DNA of 64,000 nt from Sphingobium yanoikuyae (GTDB lineage: Bacteria > Pseudomonadota > Alphaproteobacteria > Sphingomonadales > Sphingomonadaceae), in assembly GCF_034424525.1 (NCBI RefSeq), contig NZ_CP139981.1, positions 10,455 to 74,454 on the forward strand, written 5' to 3'. The notes beneath the pieces are model-generated. The model was not told where the DNA came from, ran no database searches, and saw only the letters and a list, made by a program, of their open reading frames with translations. A program made the translations under genes and the position numbers. Shown piece by piece: positions 30,790 through 41,663 of the stretch (its first letter is position 1; each line of letters begins with the position of its first letter).

Positions 30790-32208
30790 ATGAACGACTG
30801 TTGCAACCGCCCCGGGCAGGAAGGATTTGACGTGGCCGTCATCGGCGCGGGTTCTGCCGGGTTCTCCGCCGCGATCGCCGCTGCCGATCTGGGCGCGAAA
30901 GTGGCGCTCGTCGGTCACGGCACGATTGGCGGCACCTGTGTCAATGTTGGCTGCGTTCCTTCCAAGACGCTGATCCGCGCCGCCGAAGCGGTGCATGGTG
31001 GGCTTGCCGCCGCGCGCTTTCCCGGCCTTGGGGGCGCTGTCCAGATGGATGACTGGTCCGTATTGGCGGCGTCGAAGGACGATCTTGTCACGACGCTGCG
31101 CCAAAAAAAATATGTCGATCTGCTGCCCGCCTATGACGGTGTGAGCTATATCGAGGGCAAGGCACGCTTTGCCGATGGTGCGCTGATTGTCGGCGATGCG
31201 CCCATGAAGGTCGGCAAGGTCATATTGGCGATGGGTGCGCACGCCGCCGTGCCGCCGATTCCGGGGATGGACAGCGTGCCCTACCTAACCAGCACATCGG
31301 CGCTGGCGCTGGATCGCTTGCCCAAATCGCTGCTGGTGATCGGTGGCGGGGTGATCGGGGTAGAACTGGGACAGATGTTTTCGCGTCTGGGCGTTGATGT
31401 CACCATCTGCTGCCGAAGCCGCCTGCTCCCCGAAATGGACCCGGAAGTGAGTGCCGCGCTGAAAAACTATTTGGAAGCCGAGGGCGTGCGGGTTTGCGCA
31501 GGTGTCGGCTATCAGCGTATCGCCCAAACACAGAGCGGGGTCGAATTGACCTGCGAGGGGCATTGTGACACCGTCGCGGCGGAACAGGTGCTCATCGCCA
31601 CCGGACGCCGACCCAATAGCGACGGGCTTGGGCTGGAGGAGCGCGGCATAGTGCTTGCCCGTAATGGTGGAATCGTCGTCGATGACCACCTCGAAACGTC
31701 GGTTCCAGGCATTTACGCGGCGGGCGATGTAACGGGACGGGACCAGTTCGTCTACATGGCCGCCTATGGCGCAAAACTGGCCGCGCGCAACGCGGTGACG
31801 GGCAACCAATACCGCTACGACAATTCCTCCATGCCATCCGTCGTCTTCACCGACCCGCAAGTCGCCAGCGCCGGCCTCACTGAAACGACAGCACGGGCGC
31901 AAGGCCTGGACATCAAGGTTTCGCTGCTCCCGCTCGATGCTGTGCCAAGGGCACTGGCAGCACGCGATACGCGGGGTCTCATCAAACTGATTGCCGACAA
32001 GGCGAACGACCGTTTGCTGGGCGGCCAGATCATGGCACCCGAAGGCGCGGATTCGATCCAGACACTGGTGCTGGCGATCAAACACGGCATGACCACCCTG
32101 GAATTGGGTGCAACGATATTTCCTTACCTGACCACTGTGGAAGGCCTCAAACTGGCGGCCCAAACGTTTGATAAGGATGTCGCCAAACTGTCTTGCTGCG
32201 CCGGGTGA
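30790..32208 (+). CDS. merA: MerA mercuric reductase without N-terminal HMA domain (outer transposon)
   Basis: 472 residues. The FAD site [19 protein letters not shown], the redox disulfide [14 protein letters not shown], the NADPH site GGGVIGVELGQMF and the C-terminal vicinal pair CCAG at the very end are all present. It reduces Hg(II) to volatile Hg(0) with NADPH. The N-terminal metal-binding domain found in long MerA proteins is absent; only a short MNDCCNRPGQ leader precedes the FAD domain. Very similar by eye to the inner transposon copy, yet clearly distinct. Confidence 0.95.
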   Translation: MNDCCNRPGQEGFDVAVIGAGSAGFSAAIAAADLGAKVALVGHGTIGGTCVNVGCVPSKTLIRAAEAVHGGLAAARFPGLGGAVQMDDWSVLAASKDDLVTTLRQKKYVDLLPAYDGVSYIEGKARFADGALIVGDAPMKVGKVILAMGAHAAVPPIPGMDSVPYLTSTSALALDRLPKSLLVIGGGVIGVELGQMFSRLGVDVTICCRSRLLPEMDPEVSAALKNYLEAEGVRVCAGVGYQRIAQTQSGVELTCEGHCDTVAAEQVLIATGRRPNSDGLGLEERGIVLARNGGIVVDDHLETSVPGIYAAGDVTGRDQFVYMAAYGAKLAARNAVTGNQYRYDNSSMPSVVFTDPQVASAGLTETTARAQGLDIKVSLLPLDAVPRALAARDTRGLIKLIADKANDRLLGGQIMAPEGADSIQTLVLAIKHGMTTLELGATIFPYLTTVEGLKLAAQTFDKDVAKLSCCAG

Positions 32209-32299
32209 TTGCTCGGGGATCAACCGGCAACGAATGGCCTCCCTCCAGTGCAAGCCGCTTTGGTGTCAATTTTGTTATTCGCCTCAGCGGGAGAGCAAA

Positions 32300-34880
32300 A
32301 TGGCACGACGCCGACTTCTGACCGGAGACGAGCGCCGGCGCCTGTTCGATCCTCCTGTCCAAGAAACCGCGATCATTGGGCATTATACCCTTTCTGCGGA
32401 AGATGTTGAATTGGTTGGGCGCCGCTATGGTCCAGCAAATCGCCTCGGTCTGGCTGCACAAATCGCTTTGATGCGACATCCCGGCTTTGGTCTGCAACCC
32501 GAGATCGGGCTTCCCGACGTCATTCTTCAGTACCTCGCGGCACAGTTATTCGTCGATCCTTCCTCCTTCTCTGCATATGGTCAGCGCGCGCAAACCCGTA
32601 CCGATCATGCCGATCTCGTGGCGCGTTATCTTGGCATACGCCCGTTTCGACGCGGCGACCTGGCACTTGCCCTGAATCTTGCCGCGCAAGCCGCCGAGTA
32701 TACAGACAGAGGTGAACCGATTGTTCGCGCCCTCATGGTTGGCCTGAAGGGTGAGCGGTTCATTCTTCCGTCAGGCGACACACTGGAACGCGCCGGTCTT
32801 GCTGGCCGGGCACGCGCACGCAAAGCTGCCGCAGCCGCAATCGTCGAAGGCCTCAGCTCTGCTGAACTGACACGGCTAGACGAACTCGTAATCAACAACC
32901 CGGATTTCGGCATGACACCGCTGGCGTGGTTGCGTAATTTCGAAGAAGCCCCGACTGCGGCCAATATCAATGGCTTGCTTGAGCGCCTGCGCTATGTTCG
33001 CGGCATAGGTATCCACCCGGTAGTTGGGGGCGCCATTCCGGAATTCCGCTTTGCCCAATTTGTCCGCGAGGGCGGCGTGGCACCGGCATTCCTGCTTTCG
33101 GATTACAGCGTCAATCGCAGGCGGGCGACGTTGACGGCCGCAGTGATCGACCTTGAGGCCAGACTTGCCGATGCCGCGATCCAAATGTTTGACCGACTTA
33201 TCGGCGGCATGTTCACGCGCGCGCGGCGTGGGCGCGAGCGTCGCTACCAAGATAGTATTCAGTCGGTGGGGCAACTCATGCGGCTGTTTGGCGCCACGAT
33301 TACAGCACTTGATGAGGCTGTCCAGAATGGCGGCGATCCGCTCGAATTGATTGACGAAGCGGTGGGCTGGCACCGGCTTGTTGCGGCAAAGGCCCAAGTA
33401 GATGCCCTTGCTGATCTTGCCGGCGAGGACGCACTGGTAACGGCAACCGAGCGTTACGCCACGCTACGGCGTTTCAGCCCGGCATTTCTGGACGCCTTCA
33501 CCTTCAAGGCGTCTGGAACAGGGACGGCACTGATCAAAGCCATCGATGTCATTCGCGATGCGAACACACGAAAGTCGCGCGACCTTCCCGATGGCGTTCC
33601 ACTGCCATTCCCCAATCGGCAGTGGAAGCGTCTCATCACCGAAAGCGGCCGTATCGACCGCCGACGTTATGAAATTGCGATCATGGCAACCTTGCGTGAT
33701 CGTTTGCGCGCCGGTGATGTATGGATCGAGGGAACCCGCAACTATCAGCGCTTCGATGCCTATTTGCTGGGTCGGCGCGACGCCGCCAAAGTGGCGGATG
33801 TGCTTCCGTTCGATTCAAATGCTGCATCCTACCTCGCTGACCGGGCACGAAATCTTGACTGGCGGCTGCGCCGATTTGCCAAGCAGTTGAAAACAAACAA
33901 GCTTGAGGGAGTGTCGCTCGAACGAGACCGGCTCAAGCTTCAGCAAATGCCGCCTGTCACCCCACCGGAAGCTGAAGCCCTCGATCGCAAGCTCGATACC
34001 CTGCTTCCCCGCGTGCGCATCACCGAGCTGCTGCTTGAAGTCGCCGAACGCACTGGTTTTTTGAACGCATTCCGTGACCTGCGCTCAGGCAAGGAGCACG
34101 ACAACCCCAGCACGGTACTCGCCGCAATTCTGGCTGATGGCACCAACCTCGGGCTGGAGCGGATGGCCAATGCCAGCGAAGGCGTCAGCTATGCCCAACT
34201 CGCATGGACCCACAACTGGTATCTTTCACCCGAGAACTATCAGGCCGCGCTGGCCATGATCATCTCAGCCCATCACGAATTACCCTTCGCGCGGCATTGG
34301 GGCGCTGGCACCAGTTCGTCGTCCGATGGCCAGTTCTTCCGGTCGGGGCGGAACCGTTCAGGGGCGGCGGACGTCAATGCCAAATATGGCGCCGAACCTG
34401 GCGTGAAAATCTATTCTCACCTTTCCGATCACTTCGCATCATTCGGATCACGGATCATGTCCGCGACGGCAGGTGAAGCGCCTTACGTGCTCGACGGGCT
34501 TGTCCTGGGCGCCGGCAACCTTCCGTTGCATGAGCACTATACCGATACCGGCGGCGCCACCGATCATGTTTTCGCACTCTGCCACCTACTCGGGTTCCGC
34601 TTCGCGCCCCGGCTGCGCGATATTGGCGACCGCAAGCTGGGTTCGATCGCTGCGCCATCGACATACAAGGGCATCGAAAATCTGATGGGCCGCACCATCA
34701 AAACGGCAGCGATCGAGGCCGATTGGGATGACATCGTCAGGATTGTCGCCTCAATCAAGGATGGCACGGTGGCGCCGTCAGTAATCTTGCGAAAACTTGC
34801 CGCCTACAAACGCCAGAACAGGCTGGATTTTGCATTGGCTGAACTGGGCCGTATCGAGCGCACTTTGTTCACGCTCGATT
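32300..34880 (+). pseudogene. tnpA: tnpA of outer transposon, 5' part (860 codons), split by inner transposon
   Basis: Read from the ATG at 32300 (MARRRLLTGDERRRLFDPP), this is a Tn3-family transposase. Its DDE core includes HHELPFARHWGAGTSSSSDGQFFR and EHYTDTGGATDHVFALCHLLGFRFAPRLRD. The frame continues into the inner element for only a base or two before TGA (34880-34882). Joining codon 860 (Asp, 34877-34879) to the codon at 43724 restores a 989-residue protein, the normal Tn3 TnpA length. The insertion lies between TLD and WLEQPELRR, near the end of the DDE region. Confidence 0.95.
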
Positions 34881-34938
34881 GAGGGCGTAGCGTGGAAAGT
34901 ACGCCAGACAACGCTAAGGACGAACAGTCAGGGAACGC

Positions 34939-37908
34939 TTAGGCGACGCGGCTATCCGGCGGCAGATTGAGGGCCTTGCGGCCATTGGAAGCAGCGGCTC
35001 TATCCCAGAGGAAATCGCCGGAGAAAGCAATATGCTCCCAGCCAACAGGGGAGGTATGGGCAAGCAGATCATCAGGCACCGCGACCGATGTTGACCGGAG
35101 ATGTTGGGCAGCGGCATCCATGTAGATCGTGTTCCAATAGACGATCGCGGCGATGACCAGGTTGAGGCCGGATGCGCGATATTTCTGTGCCTCATGACTG
35201 CGGTCGATGATCCGACCCTGGCGGAATGTGTAGATCGCCTGCGTCAGGGCATGGCGCTGCTCGCTGTTGTTGAGGCCGGCATGGCATCGCCGGCGTAGAT
35301 CGGGATTTTCCAGCCAATCCAGCATGAACAGCGTCCGCTCGATTTTGCCGATTTCCTGTAGCGCGACGTCGAGCTGGTTCTGCCGCTCATAGGCGGCGAG
35401 CTTTCGCAGCATGACCGACGGCGCCACGTGTCCGGCCTTGATCGACCCTACGAGGCGCAGCACGTCGTCCCATTGCTCAGCGATGATGTCGGACCGGATG
35501 CGCTTTCCCAATAGCGGGGTGAGGGACGGATAAGCTGCAACCGGCGCGATCGTCGCGAGCCGTCGGTCGGGAAAGTCGCGCAGGCGCGGGCAGAAGCGAA
35601 ATCCAAGCATGGCGCACAGGGCAAAGACATGATCGGTCGCCCCGCCCGTGTCGGTGTAATGCTCGGCGATTTTCAGATCGGTGCCGTGGCTGGTGAGGCC
35701 GTCGAGGACATAGGGCGCCTCATGCGTCGCCGCTGAGATCACGTTGACGTGGTAAGGCGCGCGCTGATCGGAATTATGGGTGTAGAAGCTGAAGCCATGA
35801 TCGACGCCATAGCGGGCGTTGATGTCGCCCCCCGATGCGCCGCGCTTCGCGCCCCTGAAGAACTGGCCATCGGAACTGGACGTGGTGCCATCGCCCCAGA
35901 CCCGCGAGAATGGCAGGCGGTGGTGCGCATTGATGAGGACGGCGAGCGCCGCGCGGTAGCTGTCGTCGCGGATATAGGCGTCATGGGTCCACAGGAGCTG
36001 ATCGCGCGTGACGCCCTGGCTCGCCGCCGCCATGCGCGACAGGCCGAGATTGGTCGCATCGGCGAGGATCGTGGCGAGCAGCGCGTTTTCATTGGGACAC
36101 GGCTCGCCGGTGCGCAGGTTGGTGAACGCCGCAAGAAAGCCGGTTTCCCGCGCCACCTCATGCAGCAGCTCGGTGATGCGGATACGTGGCATCATGGCAT
36201 CGAGCCGGTCGGCCAGCGCTTCGGCGTCGGGCGTCGCGATCGCGCGTACCGGCGATATCTGGAGGCGGGCGTCGCGGTATCGCACACCCTCCAGAGCGTC
36301 GCGCTTCAGGCGCTGGGCAAATTTCTTCAGCCGCCAGTCCAGTTCGCGGCCCCGCTGTTCGAGCCATTCGCCGGCTGTGGGTGGCAGGCCAAGAGCCGAC
36401 ACGATCGGCTTCGCCTTCGGTACGCTCAGCAGGTAGCTGTCGAACCGGCGGTATCCCGCCGATCGCTCCACCCAGACATCCCCGGAACGCAGCTTGTTGC
36501 GAAGATGCGCGATCGTCGCGATTTCCCAGAGCCGCCGGTTGATCTTGCCGTCATCGCCCACAACGATTTTCCGCCATTCCTTGCGGAAAGGCATCGGAGC
36601 GTCGGAGGGCAGATCGCGCTTGCCCGACTTGTTGAGGGTGCGCAGTATTTCAATGGCGGCGATCGTTTTCGCGCTGCCCTTTCCGGCCCTGAACTGGAGC
36701 GCTTCAAGCAGGTCGGGGGCGAACTTGCGCAACGTCGCATAGCGATCGGCCGCGACCGTCAGTGGGTCGAGGCTGGCGGTTTCCGCGATCGTCGCCACTT
36801 CCGGCCTGGCCCTCAGGAGGGTGTTCCACCCGACCGAGGCGTCCAGGGCCTCTATAGGGTCTTCGCCGGTATCGACCGCATCGGTGAGCGTGTCGATCGT
36901 CCTGCGAAAGATCAGCATCAGTCGCGCCACGTTCTTCGACGTGGTGGCATAGTTGCGCGTTTGGGCGTTCTTCGCGCGGGTGAAGATGCTGCCGATCAGC
37001 TTGTCCGCCATCTCTAGGGCGCTGTCGGTCAGCCGTTCTTCAAGATCGAGCAGGAAGGCAACCAGCGTGGCGCGCCGCCGGGAGGGAATATATCGCTCGG
37101 TCATATAGGCAGGCGAAGCGCGGCCTTCCGTGACATATTGCCGAAGTCGGTCCGCATGGATGCGACCAGCCACCTCCCGGGAGATGCCGATCTTTCGCAC
37201 TTGCCGCAAGCGGTCGAGAATCTGGCGGATATGATCGGGCTTGGCAGCGACAGGGATGGTCTTGAGGAATGCGAGCTGGCTCATGCCGCCGGCGTCGTCA
37301 AAGAGCTGGTCAAGGGCTTGGACCTGTTCAGTGCTGAGATCGGCAATCAGGGCGTAGGCAGCCTGCTTGCGGGCACGCGCACGCCCCGCGCTGCTGGCGC
37401 GCTCGATGGTGGAGATGGACGGTAGCAGAATCCGGGCCTCGCGAAGGGCGGTGACGACGCCGCTTGCGATCGTCATCCCCTTGTCGGTTGCCCATGCCGT
37501 TTTCGCGGCCGCTTCTATCATAAAGGGGATATCGGCGCGGGTCGGCCCCCGAAGGCCTAGGCGCGCCGCCAGCTCGCGGGCATGGTCCGTCATCGTTTGA
37601 TCCCGTGCGGCATAGTCGGCCAGATCAGTTACGCGCAGGCCAAGCTGCTCCGCGACGAAAGCGGCGAGATCATGGGGTATCGCTCCCCTGTCGCGTATCA
37701 ATTGCGCGAGGGCGATGCCCGGATGCCGCAAAAGGGCGAGCTGCAGCGCGACGCCCAACCGGTTCCGTCGCTCCCGCCGCGCGCCGATGATCTCAATGTC
37801 CGCAGGCTCGAAGGTATAGAGCCGGGCCAGATGGTCACGATCGGTCGGGATCGCGAGGATCTGGCCGCGCTCGCTTTCGGTCAAGAGTTGATGCTTGCGC
37901 TTTGTCAT
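34939..37908 (-). CDS. tnpA: Tn3-family transposase TnpA (inner transposon)
   Basis: 989 residues from MTKRKHQLLTESERGQIL (ATG at 37908), full family length. The DDE region includes HHRLPFSRVWGDGTTSSSDGQFFRG, EHYTDTGGATDHVFALCAMLGFRFCPRLRD and the C-terminal LVIAAIVYWNTIYMDAAAQHL and GWEHIAFSGDFLWD. It ends 21 bp inside the left terminal repeat. Longer frames upstream of 37908 run through the res region and are not expected to be translated. Confidence 0.95.
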   Translation of the reverse strand: MTKRKHQLLTESERGQILAIPTDRDHLARLYTFEPADIEIIGARRERRNRLGVALQLALLRHPGIALAQLIRDRGAIPHDLAAFVAEQLGLRVTDLADYAARDQTMTDHARELAARLGLRGPTRADIPFMIEAAAKTAWATDKGMTIASGVVTALREARILLPSISTIERASSAGRARARKQAAYALIADLSTEQVQALDQLFDDAGGMSQLAFLKTIPVAAKPDHIRQILDRLRQVRKIGISREVAGRIHADRLRQYVTEGRASPAYMTERYIPSRRRATLVAFLLDLEERLTDSALEMADKLIGSIFTRAKNAQTRNYATTSKNVARLMLIFRRTIDTLTDAVDTGEDPIEALDASVGWNTLLRARPEVATIAETASLDPLTVAADRYATLRKFAPDLLEALQFRAGKGSAKTIAAIEILRTLNKSGKRDLPSDAPMPFRKEWRKIVVGDDGKINRRLWEIATIAHLRNKLRSGDVWVERSAGYRRFDSYLLSVPKAKPIVSALGLPPTAGEWLEQRGRELDWRLKKFAQRLKRDALEGVRYRDARLQISPVRAIATPDAEALADRLDAMMPRIRITELLHEVARETGFLAAFTNLRTGEPCPNENALLATILADATNLGLSRMAAASQGVTRDQLLWTHDAYIRDDSYRAALAVLINAHHRLPFSRVWGDGTTSSSDGQFFRGAKRGASGGDINARYGVDHGFSFYTHNSDQRAPYHVNVISAATHEAPYVLDGLTSHGTDLKIAEHYTDTGGATDHVFALCAMLGFRFCPRLRDFPDRRLATIAPVAAYPSLTPLLGKRIRSDIIAEQWDDVLRLVGSIKAGHVAPSVMLRKLAAYERQNQLDVALQEIGKIERTLFMLDWLENPDLRRRCHAGLNNSEQRHALTQAIYTFRQGRIIDRSHEAQKYRASGLNLVIAAIVYWNTIYMDAAAQHLRSTSVAVPDDLLAHTSPVGWEHIAFSGDFLWDRAAASNGRKALNLPPDSRVA

Positions 37909-38047
37909 GCCGATTCCTGTCCACAAAAGGTCAATTGCGACTATGGACAGGCATGAGTAAAGAGACATAGTATGTGGACGGATATGGGTGGGGTGAAGCG
38001 GTCGCGCTTCAGAGCGTCCACAGAACGACCGTTTGGGAGACGCCGGC
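37909..38047. other. res region between tnpA and tnpR of the inner transposon
   Basis: A 139-bp intergenic stretch between the divergent genes. It includes TGTCCACAAAAGGTC and GACTATGGACAGG, an imperfect dyad expected at resolvase subsite I, and the two divergent promoters. Confidence 0.6.
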
Positions 38048-38617
38048 ATGAGCGATATTCTGGGCTATGCCCGTGTCAGCACCGGCGATCAGGATGTGGC
38101 GGGGCAGACCATACGTCTCGAGAAAGCCGGTGCCATTAAGGTGTTCACCGACGTCATGTCCGGCAAGAGCATGGATCGTCCCGGCCTCGTCGAACTTCTC
38201 GCCTACGCCCGCAAGGGCGACACGCTGGCCGTGGTGCGCCTCGATCGGCTCGGACGCTCGCTCGCCGAGCTTCTCGCTACGGTCGAGAAGCTGCGCGCCC
38301 AGGGCGTGGCGTTGCTGAGCCTTGAGGAGAAGATCGACACGTCGTCGGCCGCTGGCGAACTGATCTTCCATGTGTTCGGGGCCATCGCCCATTTCGAGCG
38401 GCGCCTGATCTCCGAACGGACGAAAGATGGCATCGCTGCTGCCCGCGCCAAGGGAAAGCGGCCTGGCCGTCAGCCCCTCGACATGGCCAGGGTCGATGCC
38501 GCCATCAAACTGGTGGAAGCCCGGATATCGCCAACGGAAGCCGCAAGGCAGCTCGGTATCGGCCGATCAACCATCTACCGGGAAATGCGCAGATTGGGTA
38601 TCGAGCGCCCCGCCTGA
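38048..38617 (+). CDS. tnpR: TnpR serine resolvase (inner transposon)
   Basis: 189 residues from the ATG at 38048 (GGGAGAC upstream). The catalytic domain begins ILGYARVSTGDQDVAGQ and contains MSGKSMDRPGLVELL, VVRLDRLGRSLAELLATVEKL and AHFERRLISERTKDGI. The C-terminal HTH is ISPTEAARQLGIGRSTIYREMRRLG. It is divergent from tnpA across the res region and resolves cointegrates after replicative transposition. Confidence 0.95.
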   Translation: MSDILGYARVSTGDQDVAGQTIRLEKAGAIKVFTDVMSGKSMDRPGLVELLAYARKGDTLAVVRLDRLGRSLAELLATVEKLRAQGVALLSLEEKIDTSSAAGELIFHVFGAIAHFERRLISERTKDGIAAARAKGKRPGRQPLDMARVDAAIKLVEARISPTEAARQLGIGRSTIYREMRRLGIERPA

Positions 38618-38709
38618 TCGGCGGGGTAGGGTGGAGAATTGCAGTCGTTCCGCTGTTGCGCAAGAAGGGGTAGTTTGCGGGAGAACACGAAATCCTAACG
38701 CTCAGCGGG

Positions 38710-39123
38710 TCATGAGGCGAGCACCTCGATGATCGGGCAGTCCGGCACCATATCGCCGGAGCATTGCGCGGCGGTCTGGGTCAGCACTTTCTCGATGCGC
38801 CTGAGATCGGCGATCTTCGCGCGCACATCGGCCAGATGCCGCTCAGTGCGCTCCTTGACCTCTGCGCAGGTCTGCGCGCCGCCCTCGACGAGGGCAAGCA
38901 GGCCGCGTACTTCGTCGAGCGAAAAGCCGAGTTCGCGGCCGCGCAAGATGAAGCGCAGGCGGGATACGTGGTCCTCGCCATAAATGCGGTAGCCGGAGGC
39001 CGTGCGCGGCGGGTCCGGCATCATACCGATTTTCTCGTAATAGCGGATGGTTTCCAGATTGCAGCCCGTAAGCTTGGCCAAGTCAGCGCGCTGCATTCCC
39101 TTCCCGAAAACGTGATCGCTCAT
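38710..39123 (-). CDS. merR: MerR regulator (inner transposon)
   Basis: 137 residues from the ATG at 39123. The HTH is LAKLTGCNLETIRYYEKIGMMPDPPRTASGYRIYGED. The Hg-ligand cysteines are in GAQTCAEV and CSGDMVPDC. It is transcribed divergently from merT with the dyad promoter in between. About 60-70% similar by eye to the outer MerR. Because the operator half-sites are the same, the two regulators may cross-act. Confidence 0.93.
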   Translation of the reverse strand: MSDHVFGKGMQRADLAKLTGCNLETIRYYEKIGMMPDPPRTASGYRIYGEDHVSRLRFILRGRELGFSLDEVRGLLALVEGGAQTCAEVKERTERHLADVRAKIADLRRIEKVLTQTAAQCSGDMVPDCPIIEVLAS

Positions 39124-39139
39124 CGGTCCAAAAAACCTC

Positions 39140-39170
39140 TTGAGTCTGTAGTACCTACAGAGCGTAGCAT
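39140..39170 (+). promoter_or_regulatory. mer promoter/operator (inner transposon)
   Basis: -35 TTGAGT (39140-39145), 19-bp spacer, -10 TAGCAT (39165-39170). The spacer holds CTGTAG-TAC-CTACAG, differing from the outer promoter only in the dyad centre. Confidence 0.88.
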
Positions 39171-39201
39171 GAAGTGGAATAGCAATCGAGAGGCGAGTCG
39201 C

Positions 39202-39600
39202 ATGGATCGCGCTAATATGCAAATGCAGGTTCTTGAGCAGCCAAAGGCAACGGCGAGCCGCCGGCCAGGATGGTTCGCGGCGGGCGGTGTGGTCGGAGCG
39301 ATCCTCGCCTCGACGTGCTGCATCGCGCCGCTTCTCTTGTTGATGCTCGGCGTTTCCGGCGCCTGGATGGGCAACCTCACGGCCCTTGAACCCTACAAGC
39401 CCTACGCCGCCGCCGTAGCGCTCGTCTTTATCGGGCTCGGATTCCGGCAGGTCTATTTCAAGCCGAAGGGGGCCTGCGCGGAAGATTCCTACTGCGCTCG
39501 GCCGCAAGCCTCGCGCATCACCAAGTCGGCGCTGTGGCTGGCCACGGTTCTGGTCCTCCTTGCCCTGACAATCAGCTGGTGGGCGCCGCTGTTCTACTGA
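39202..39600 (+). CDS. merT: MerT mercuric ion transporter (inner transposon)
   Basis: 132 residues from the ATG at 39202 (GAGAGG upstream); earlier ATGs overlap the -10 box. The first helix carries AILASTCCIAPLLLLMLG with the Hg-binding pair, and the loop has GACAEDSYCARP. Three membrane helices are present. It is the first gene of merTPFABD. Confidence 0.93.
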   Translation: MDRANMQMQVLEQPKATASRRPGWFAAGGVVGAILASTCCIAPLLLLMLGVSGAWMGNLTALEPYKPYAAAVALVFIGLGFRQVYFKPKGACAEDSYCARPQASRITKSALWLATVLVLLALTISWWAPLFY

Positions 39601-39627
39601 TCACGCTACCCCATAGGAGAAACCCAT

Positions 39628-39960
39628 ATGAAACGCCCCCTTCTCATCGCGCTCGGCGCGGCGGCCCTGGGCGCCGCCGGCCTTCTCTCGGCGCCGACGA
39701 TTTCACCGCTCGCCGCGCAAGCTGCCCCCGCGCAAGCCGCCGCGGTCCAGAAGACAACGTTCAGCATCGAAAACATGACGTGCGCCATGTGCCCGGTGAC
39801 AGTGACAAAGGCGATGAAAGGCGTCGCCGGAGTGAAGTCCGTCACTGTCGACTTCGCCGCCAAGACGGCGACGGTCATTTATGACCCGGCGACCGCCACC
39901 GTCGCAGCCATTGCCGCCGCGTCCACCAATGCCGGCTATCCGGCCCGCCCGGCGGGATGA
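39628..39960 (+). CDS. merP: MerP periplasmic mercury-binding protein (inner transposon)
   Basis: 110 residues. A signal peptide and Ala-rich linker (about 1-40) precede the metal-binding domain with MTCAMCPVTVTKAMKGVAGV. The end AAIAAASTNAGYPARPAG matches the outer copy. It binds Hg(II) in the periplasm and delivers it to MerT or MerF. Confidence 0.93.
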   Translation: MKRPLLIALGAAALGAAGLLSAPTISPLAAQAAPAQAAAVQKTTFSIENMTCAMCPVTVTKAMKGVAGVKSVTVDFAAKTATVIYDPATATVAAIAAASTNAGYPARPAG

Positions 39961-39970
39961 GGACCGCAGC

Positions 39971-40219
39971 ATGAAGGACGCAACGCTTCTGAAGACCGGC
40001 ATCGCCGGCTCGCTCATTGCTGTGATCTGCTGCGCCACGCCTTTGCTGGTTGTCCTGCTCGGCGCGATCGGGTTGTCGGCCTGGCTGGGCTGGATCGATT
40101 ATGTCCTCATGCCGGCGCTCGCCTTCTTTGTCGCGCTCACCGGCTATGGCCTCTGGCGCCGACAACGCGCCGCAGATTGCTGTGCGACTGAAACACAAAC
40201 GAACAAGGAAAATAGCTGA
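39971..40219 (+). CDS. merF: MerF mercuric ion transporter
   Basis: 82 residues from the ATG at 39971. There are two hydrophobic helices; the first carries GSLIAVICCATPLLVVLLG with the Cys pair, and a second pair lies near the C-terminus in AADCCATET. MerF is a two-helix alternative to MerT, so this operon has two uptake proteins. It overlaps nothing and lies 2 bp before merA. Confidence 0.92.
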   Translation: MKDATLLKTGIAGSLIAVICCATPLLVVLLGAIGLSAWLGWIDYVLMPALAFFVALTGYGLWRRQRAADCCATETQTNKENS

Positions 40220-40221
40220 AC

Positions 40222-41652
40222 ATGTCAGACTGCTGCACCACCGAAGGAAGCCGTAAGGGCGGCTACGACCTTGCCGTCATCGGCGCCGGATCGGCCGGAT
40301 TCTCGGCCGCGATCACCGCCGCCGATCAGGGCGCCAATGTCGCGCTGATCGGCCACGGCACCATCGGCGGCACCTGCGTCAATGTCGGCTGCGTGCCGTC
40401 GAAGACGATGATCCGCGCGGCCGAGGCGCTGCATGGTGTGCGGGCCGCGCAACGCTTTCCCGGCCTGGTCGGGGAAGCAAGCGTGGCCAACTGGCCCGCG
40501 CTCGTCGCGGCCAAGGACGAGCTGGTCACCAGCTTGCGGCAGAAGAAATATATTGACCTGCTGCCCGAGTACAACGGCGTTGCCTATCTGGAAGGCGCGG
40601 CGCGTCTGAACGGGCAGGGCGTGATGGTGAATGGCGCCGCGATTTCAGCGGGCAAGATCATCATCGCGACCGGCACCTCGCCGGCCCTGCCGGACATTCC
40701 CGGCATTGAGGAGGTGCCTTATCTCACCAGCACGACTGCCCTGGAACTTGGCGCGCTACCGCGCTCATTGCTCGTCATCGGCGGCGGCTATATCGGCTGC
40801 GAACTGGCGCAGATGTTCGCGCGCGTCGGCGTGGCGGTGACGCTCATCACCCGCCGCCGCTTGCTGCCGGAGGCCGAGCCGGAAATCTCCGAGGCGCTGA
40901 CCGGCTATCTCCGCGACGAGGGCATTACCGTCCGGACCGGACTAACTTATCGCGGAATCGCGCGCACGGCTGCCGGCGTCGAGCTGAGTATCACCACCGA
41001 CGGCGCACAGCAGGTGATCGCCGCCGAGCAGGTGCTCGTAGCCACCGGACGGGCGCCGAATACCGATGGCCTCGGCCTTGTCGAAGCGGGCATCGCCCAA
41101 GCCGACAACGGCAGTGTGGTCGTGGACGACCGGATGCGCACCTCGAGACCGGATGTCTATGCGGCCGGCGACGTCACCGGTCGCGATCAGTTTGTCTATA
41201 TGGCGGCCTATGGCGCGAAGCTCGCCGCGCACAACGCGCTGAACGGCGACGACCTCGTCTACGACAATACGGTCATGCCCTGGGTCACGTTTACCGACCC
41301 ACAGGTGGCGGGCGTGGGACTGAGCGAAAGGGCAGCGCAGGCAGCGGGCTTCGAGACCAAGACCTCGATCGTCGCCCTCGACCAGGTGCCGCGGGCACTG
41401 GCCGCTCGCGACACACGGGGGTTGATCAAGCTGGTCGCTGACAAAACGTCCGATCGCCTGCTGGGCGGTCAAATCGTCGCGCCCGAGGGAGCCGACAGCA
41501 TCCAGACCATGGTGCTCGCGATCAAACACGGCATGACGACGAAGGCGCTGGGCGAGACGATCTTTCCCTATCTCACCACGGTCGAGGGCCTGAAACTCGC
41601 CGCACAGGGCTTCGGCAAGGATGTGGCAAAACTGTCCTGCTGCGCAGGATGA
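40222..41652 (+). CDS. merA: MerA mercuric reductase without N-terminal HMA domain (inner transposon)
   Basis: 476 residues. The FAD motif [19 protein letters not shown], redox site [17 protein letters not shown](P)H motif [13 protein letters not shown] and terminal CCAG pair are intact. Same short form as the outer MerA, with a Cys pair in the leader [10 protein letters not shown]. It converts Hg(II), including that released by MerB, to Hg(0). Confidence 0.95.
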   Translation: MSDCCTTEGSRKGGYDLAVIGAGSAGFSAAITAADQGANVALIGHGTIGGTCVNVGCVPSKTMIRAAEALHGVRAAQRFPGLVGEASVANWPALVAAKDELVTSLRQKKYIDLLPEYNGVAYLEGAARLNGQGVMVNGAAISAGKIIIATGTSPALPDIPGIEEVPYLTSTTALELGALPRSLLVIGGGYIGCELAQMFARVGVAVTLITRRRLLPEAEPEISEALTGYLRDEGITVRTGLTYRGIARTAAGVELSITTDGAQQVIAAEQVLVATGRAPNTDGLGLVEAGIAQADNGSVVVDDRMRTSRPDVYAAGDVTGRDQFVYMAAYGAKLAAHNALNGDDLVYDNTVMPWVTFTDPQVAGVGLSERAAQAAGFETKTSIVALDQVPRALAARDTRGLIKLVADKTSDRLLGGQIVAPEGADSIQTMVLAIKHGMTTKALGETIFPYLTTVEGLKLAAQGFGKDVAKLSCCAG

Positions 41653-41663
41653 AAGAGAGCGTC

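Noticed and set aside
35749..37017. Long plus-strand frame opposite the inner tnpA (422 aa)
   Set aside because: Antisense shadow of a clear Tn3 transposase.
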